The position numbers and the translations under genes are program-made. From contig CAKPLZ010000013.1 in the NCBI GenBank assembly GCA_934167835.1, positions 1 through 18,552 of the forward strand: a stretch of 18,552 nt of DNA, read 5' to 3'. The notes beneath the pieces are model-generated. The model saw only the letters and a list, made by a program, of their open reading frames with translations, had not been told where the DNA came from and made no database searches. Shown here in pieces: positions 17,338-18,552 of this stretch (its first letter is position 1; every line of letters starts with the position of its first letter). The DNA is from an uncultured Clostridia bacterium (lineage in GTDB: Bacteria > Bacillota > Clostridia > TANB77 > CAG-508).

Positions 17338-18552
17338 CAGATTTACATAAAGTGAAGGACGGAAGGAAAAGCCGTTGTTGATGTAGCCTGGAAAAACGTG
17401 GCCGCGAATGGAAGCTGGACTGTCAAAACCATCGCCGCCGTAAAGGCCTCCCCTGCAAACTCGATTACCTGAAGAGTAAGACTCTGTAGTCCATTCCCAA
17501 CAGTTTCCTGCTACATCATATATGTTTTTGGCTGAGTTTCTTTCGGTTGCTCCTGTTGTTAGTAAAATAGACTTATTTTGTTCTTTTTTATCTGTTCCTT
17601 CTACTGCAGTAAAGCTTCCTAAAGTTCTATTTACATACTCGGCATAACTTCCTCTGGTTATTTCAAATTCAGCATCTCTATGATTCCCCCATTTTGTACT
17701 GTTTGTTACATTATATTTTTCATCTTTTATGAAATCTAGCACACTGTCCCAACATGCTCCTGTACATAACATACTAGTTGCTCCATAGTTACTTGAATTA
17801 TACAAACTGTTTGATAAATATACTGCTCCTACAGTTCCAATATTGCTCATGCTTTCTCCCCATTTTACATAGTTATATGGGTACATGTCTTGTTTTATTC
17901 CCATTGGTGTGACATCTGATGTGCTAGTTCTCTCAGTTTCACTTCCAGCCTCATATCTACCTATATAGAATCCTTCATATTTATAGATACTCTTTGTTAA
18001 ATTTTCTATTTGACTTGCTATTCCTGTTTTATCATCTGTTGTATTGGGTTCTGTATAAGTAGTACTTTCAGTAAGGTTGGTACTTCTTTCATTATTTTCC
18101 CATTCTGATCTATAAAAGCTTGCTATACTAGTTTCTGTGTCTTTTGGTTCTACAGTTTTATTTACTTTCACTGGTATCCACACAAATTGATTATATTTTG
18201 TTTTTTCTGTTCCATCCCATTTCACATTTTCTAATTCATTCTCTGGTATATCGTATATTACAAGTCCTCCATCTATTGTTGTTTCACTCTTTATTCCTGA
18301 TACTGTAAATCCTGCTGGAATCCATGCTGTTTTTGTGCCATCTGTGTATTCCTTTGTTTCGCTAAACCTTTTACCGGCTCCTTCTGGTAATTTTTCTTTT
18401 CCTTCTAAATAGTCTTCTATGCTAGAATAAGTTTTATCCCCTATTTTAATTTCAGATCCAACATTTGTTTCTGCATCTTGAGCTGATTTCCAGTTTTTTG
18501 TGGCATCTCCTGCTGACTTAAATAAGCCTGTGTTTAGTGCTACGCTTATGCT
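17335..18552 (-). CDS. Prepilin-like surface protein with FGE/C-type-lectin domain, DGR target, intact C-terminus (5' end outside window)
   Basis: This is a paralogue of the gene at 15437-16681; the reading frame stays open to the window edge, so the prepilin-like start lies just outside. The first visible residues, SISVALNTGLFKSAGDATKN, are identical to the region after the membrane helix of copy 1. The linker (about 40-110) is the most diverged non-C-terminal part. The FGE-like domain shows FVWIPVKVNK, YIGRYEAGS, YPYNYVKWGE, SMLCTGACWDSVLDFI and NIYDVAGNCWEWTTESY, and ends RGG-LYGGDGFDSPASIRG through INNGFSFRPSLYVNL. The SFRP-LYV end is typical of this fold. The protein should be displayed at the cell surface with the variable residues forming its ligand face. 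At least 405 residues are visible. Confidence 0.9.
   Translation of the reverse strand, partial: SISVALNTGLFKSAGDATKNWKSAQDAETNVGSEIKIGDKTYSSIEDYLEGKEKLPEGAGKRFSETKEYTDGTKTAWIPAGFTVSGIKSETTIDGGLVIYDIPENELENVKWDGTEKTKYNQFVWIPVKVNKTVEPKDTETSIASFYRSEWENNERSTNLTESTTYTEPNTTDDKTGIASQIENLTKSIYKYEGFYIGRYEAGSETERTSTSDVTPMGIKQDMYPYNYVKWGESMSNIGTVGAVYLSNSLYNSSNYGATSMLCTGACWDSVLDFIKDEKYNVTNSTKWGNHRDAEFEITRGSYAEYVNRTLGSFTAVEGTDKKEQNKSILLTTGATERNSAKNIYDVAGNCWEWTTESYSSGNRVCRGGLYGGDGFDSPASIRGHVFPGYINNGFSFRPSLYVNL
17368..17445 (-). other. DGR-type variable repeat, copy 2
   Basis: The 26 codons aligned to copy 1 (15382-15459). All third bases match; 18 codons differ only at the first two positions. Codons such as AAC AAC remain at two neighbouring sites, as expected if the template repeat carries AAC/AAT at the variable positions. 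Coding is in frame and ends normally at 17335. Confidence 0.85.

Noticed and set aside
15100..18552. A DGR reverse transcriptase or template repeat within the window
   Set aside because: No ORF carries reverse transcriptase motifs and no A-rich third copy of the variable segment could be found by reading both strands.
1..18552. tRNA or rRNA genes and CRISPR arrays
   Set aside because: No cloverleaf or rRNA sequence was recognised, and no regularly spaced short repeats with unique spacers occur. The repeated leaders at 2653, 3727 and 4655 are promoter cassettes of genes.

Overview
The window looks like a chromosomal segment from a low-GC Bacillota of the class Clostridia, probably an uncultured or host-associated lineage. 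The evidence is AT-rich DNA, purine-rich AGGAGG ribosome sites, an L4-L3-S10 order transcribed from one promoter, a sepF-divIVA pair, a B. subtilis-type MazF, and a response regulator with a Spo0A-type DNA-binding domain. I cannot name the species.

Layout. 1-1705: start of the S10 ribosomal operon (rpsJ, rplC, rplD; minus strand) with a consensus promoter and a leader of about 260 nt. 1774-4772: three tandem paralogues built from LRV-like helical repeats. Each has its own terminator and a nearly identical promoter-leader cassette, 64 nt of which is invariant, and the genes are visibly richer in GC than their surroundings. 4801-8198: housekeeping and stress genes (mscL-deoC, a LolA/GerS-like protein followed by mazF without a visible antitoxin, sepF-divIVA). 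8276-9569: an orphan 91-aa ORF and a Cof-type HAD phosphatase on the plus strand. 9568-10745: a four-gene operon with a TauE/SafE-type transporter encoded as two half-size proteins, divergent from a small Xre-type regulator.

11072-14022 looks like a signalling island: a 73-aa membrane protein, a multi-pass GHKL sensor kinase, a 16-codon Trp-rich peptide gene (MWEWIMKALGYWGGWK) with its own ribosome site and terminator, and a receiver/Spo0A_C response regulator split by one extra base. Upstream of it lies a divergent FtsZ that ends at the GTPase domain and lacks the C-terminal tail.

15100-18552 holds the strongest discovery. Two tandem paralogues have a prepilin-like N-terminal anchor and a C-terminal formylglycine-generating-enzyme (C-type-lectin-like) domain. 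Across the last 26 variable-region codons the two genes differ at 26 nucleotides, all at codon positions 1 or 2 and none at position 3. This is the signature of adenine-templated diversification by a diversity-generating retroelement (DGR). Each region is followed by a GC-rich hairpin and a nearly identical 3' flank. No reverse transcriptase or template repeat is visible here, so the retroelement would have to act from elsewhere in the genome. The upstream copy carries a one-base insertion at the edge of its variable region that replaces its C-terminus.

Limits: all assignments are by reading motifs. No database search, structure prediction or computed statistics were available.
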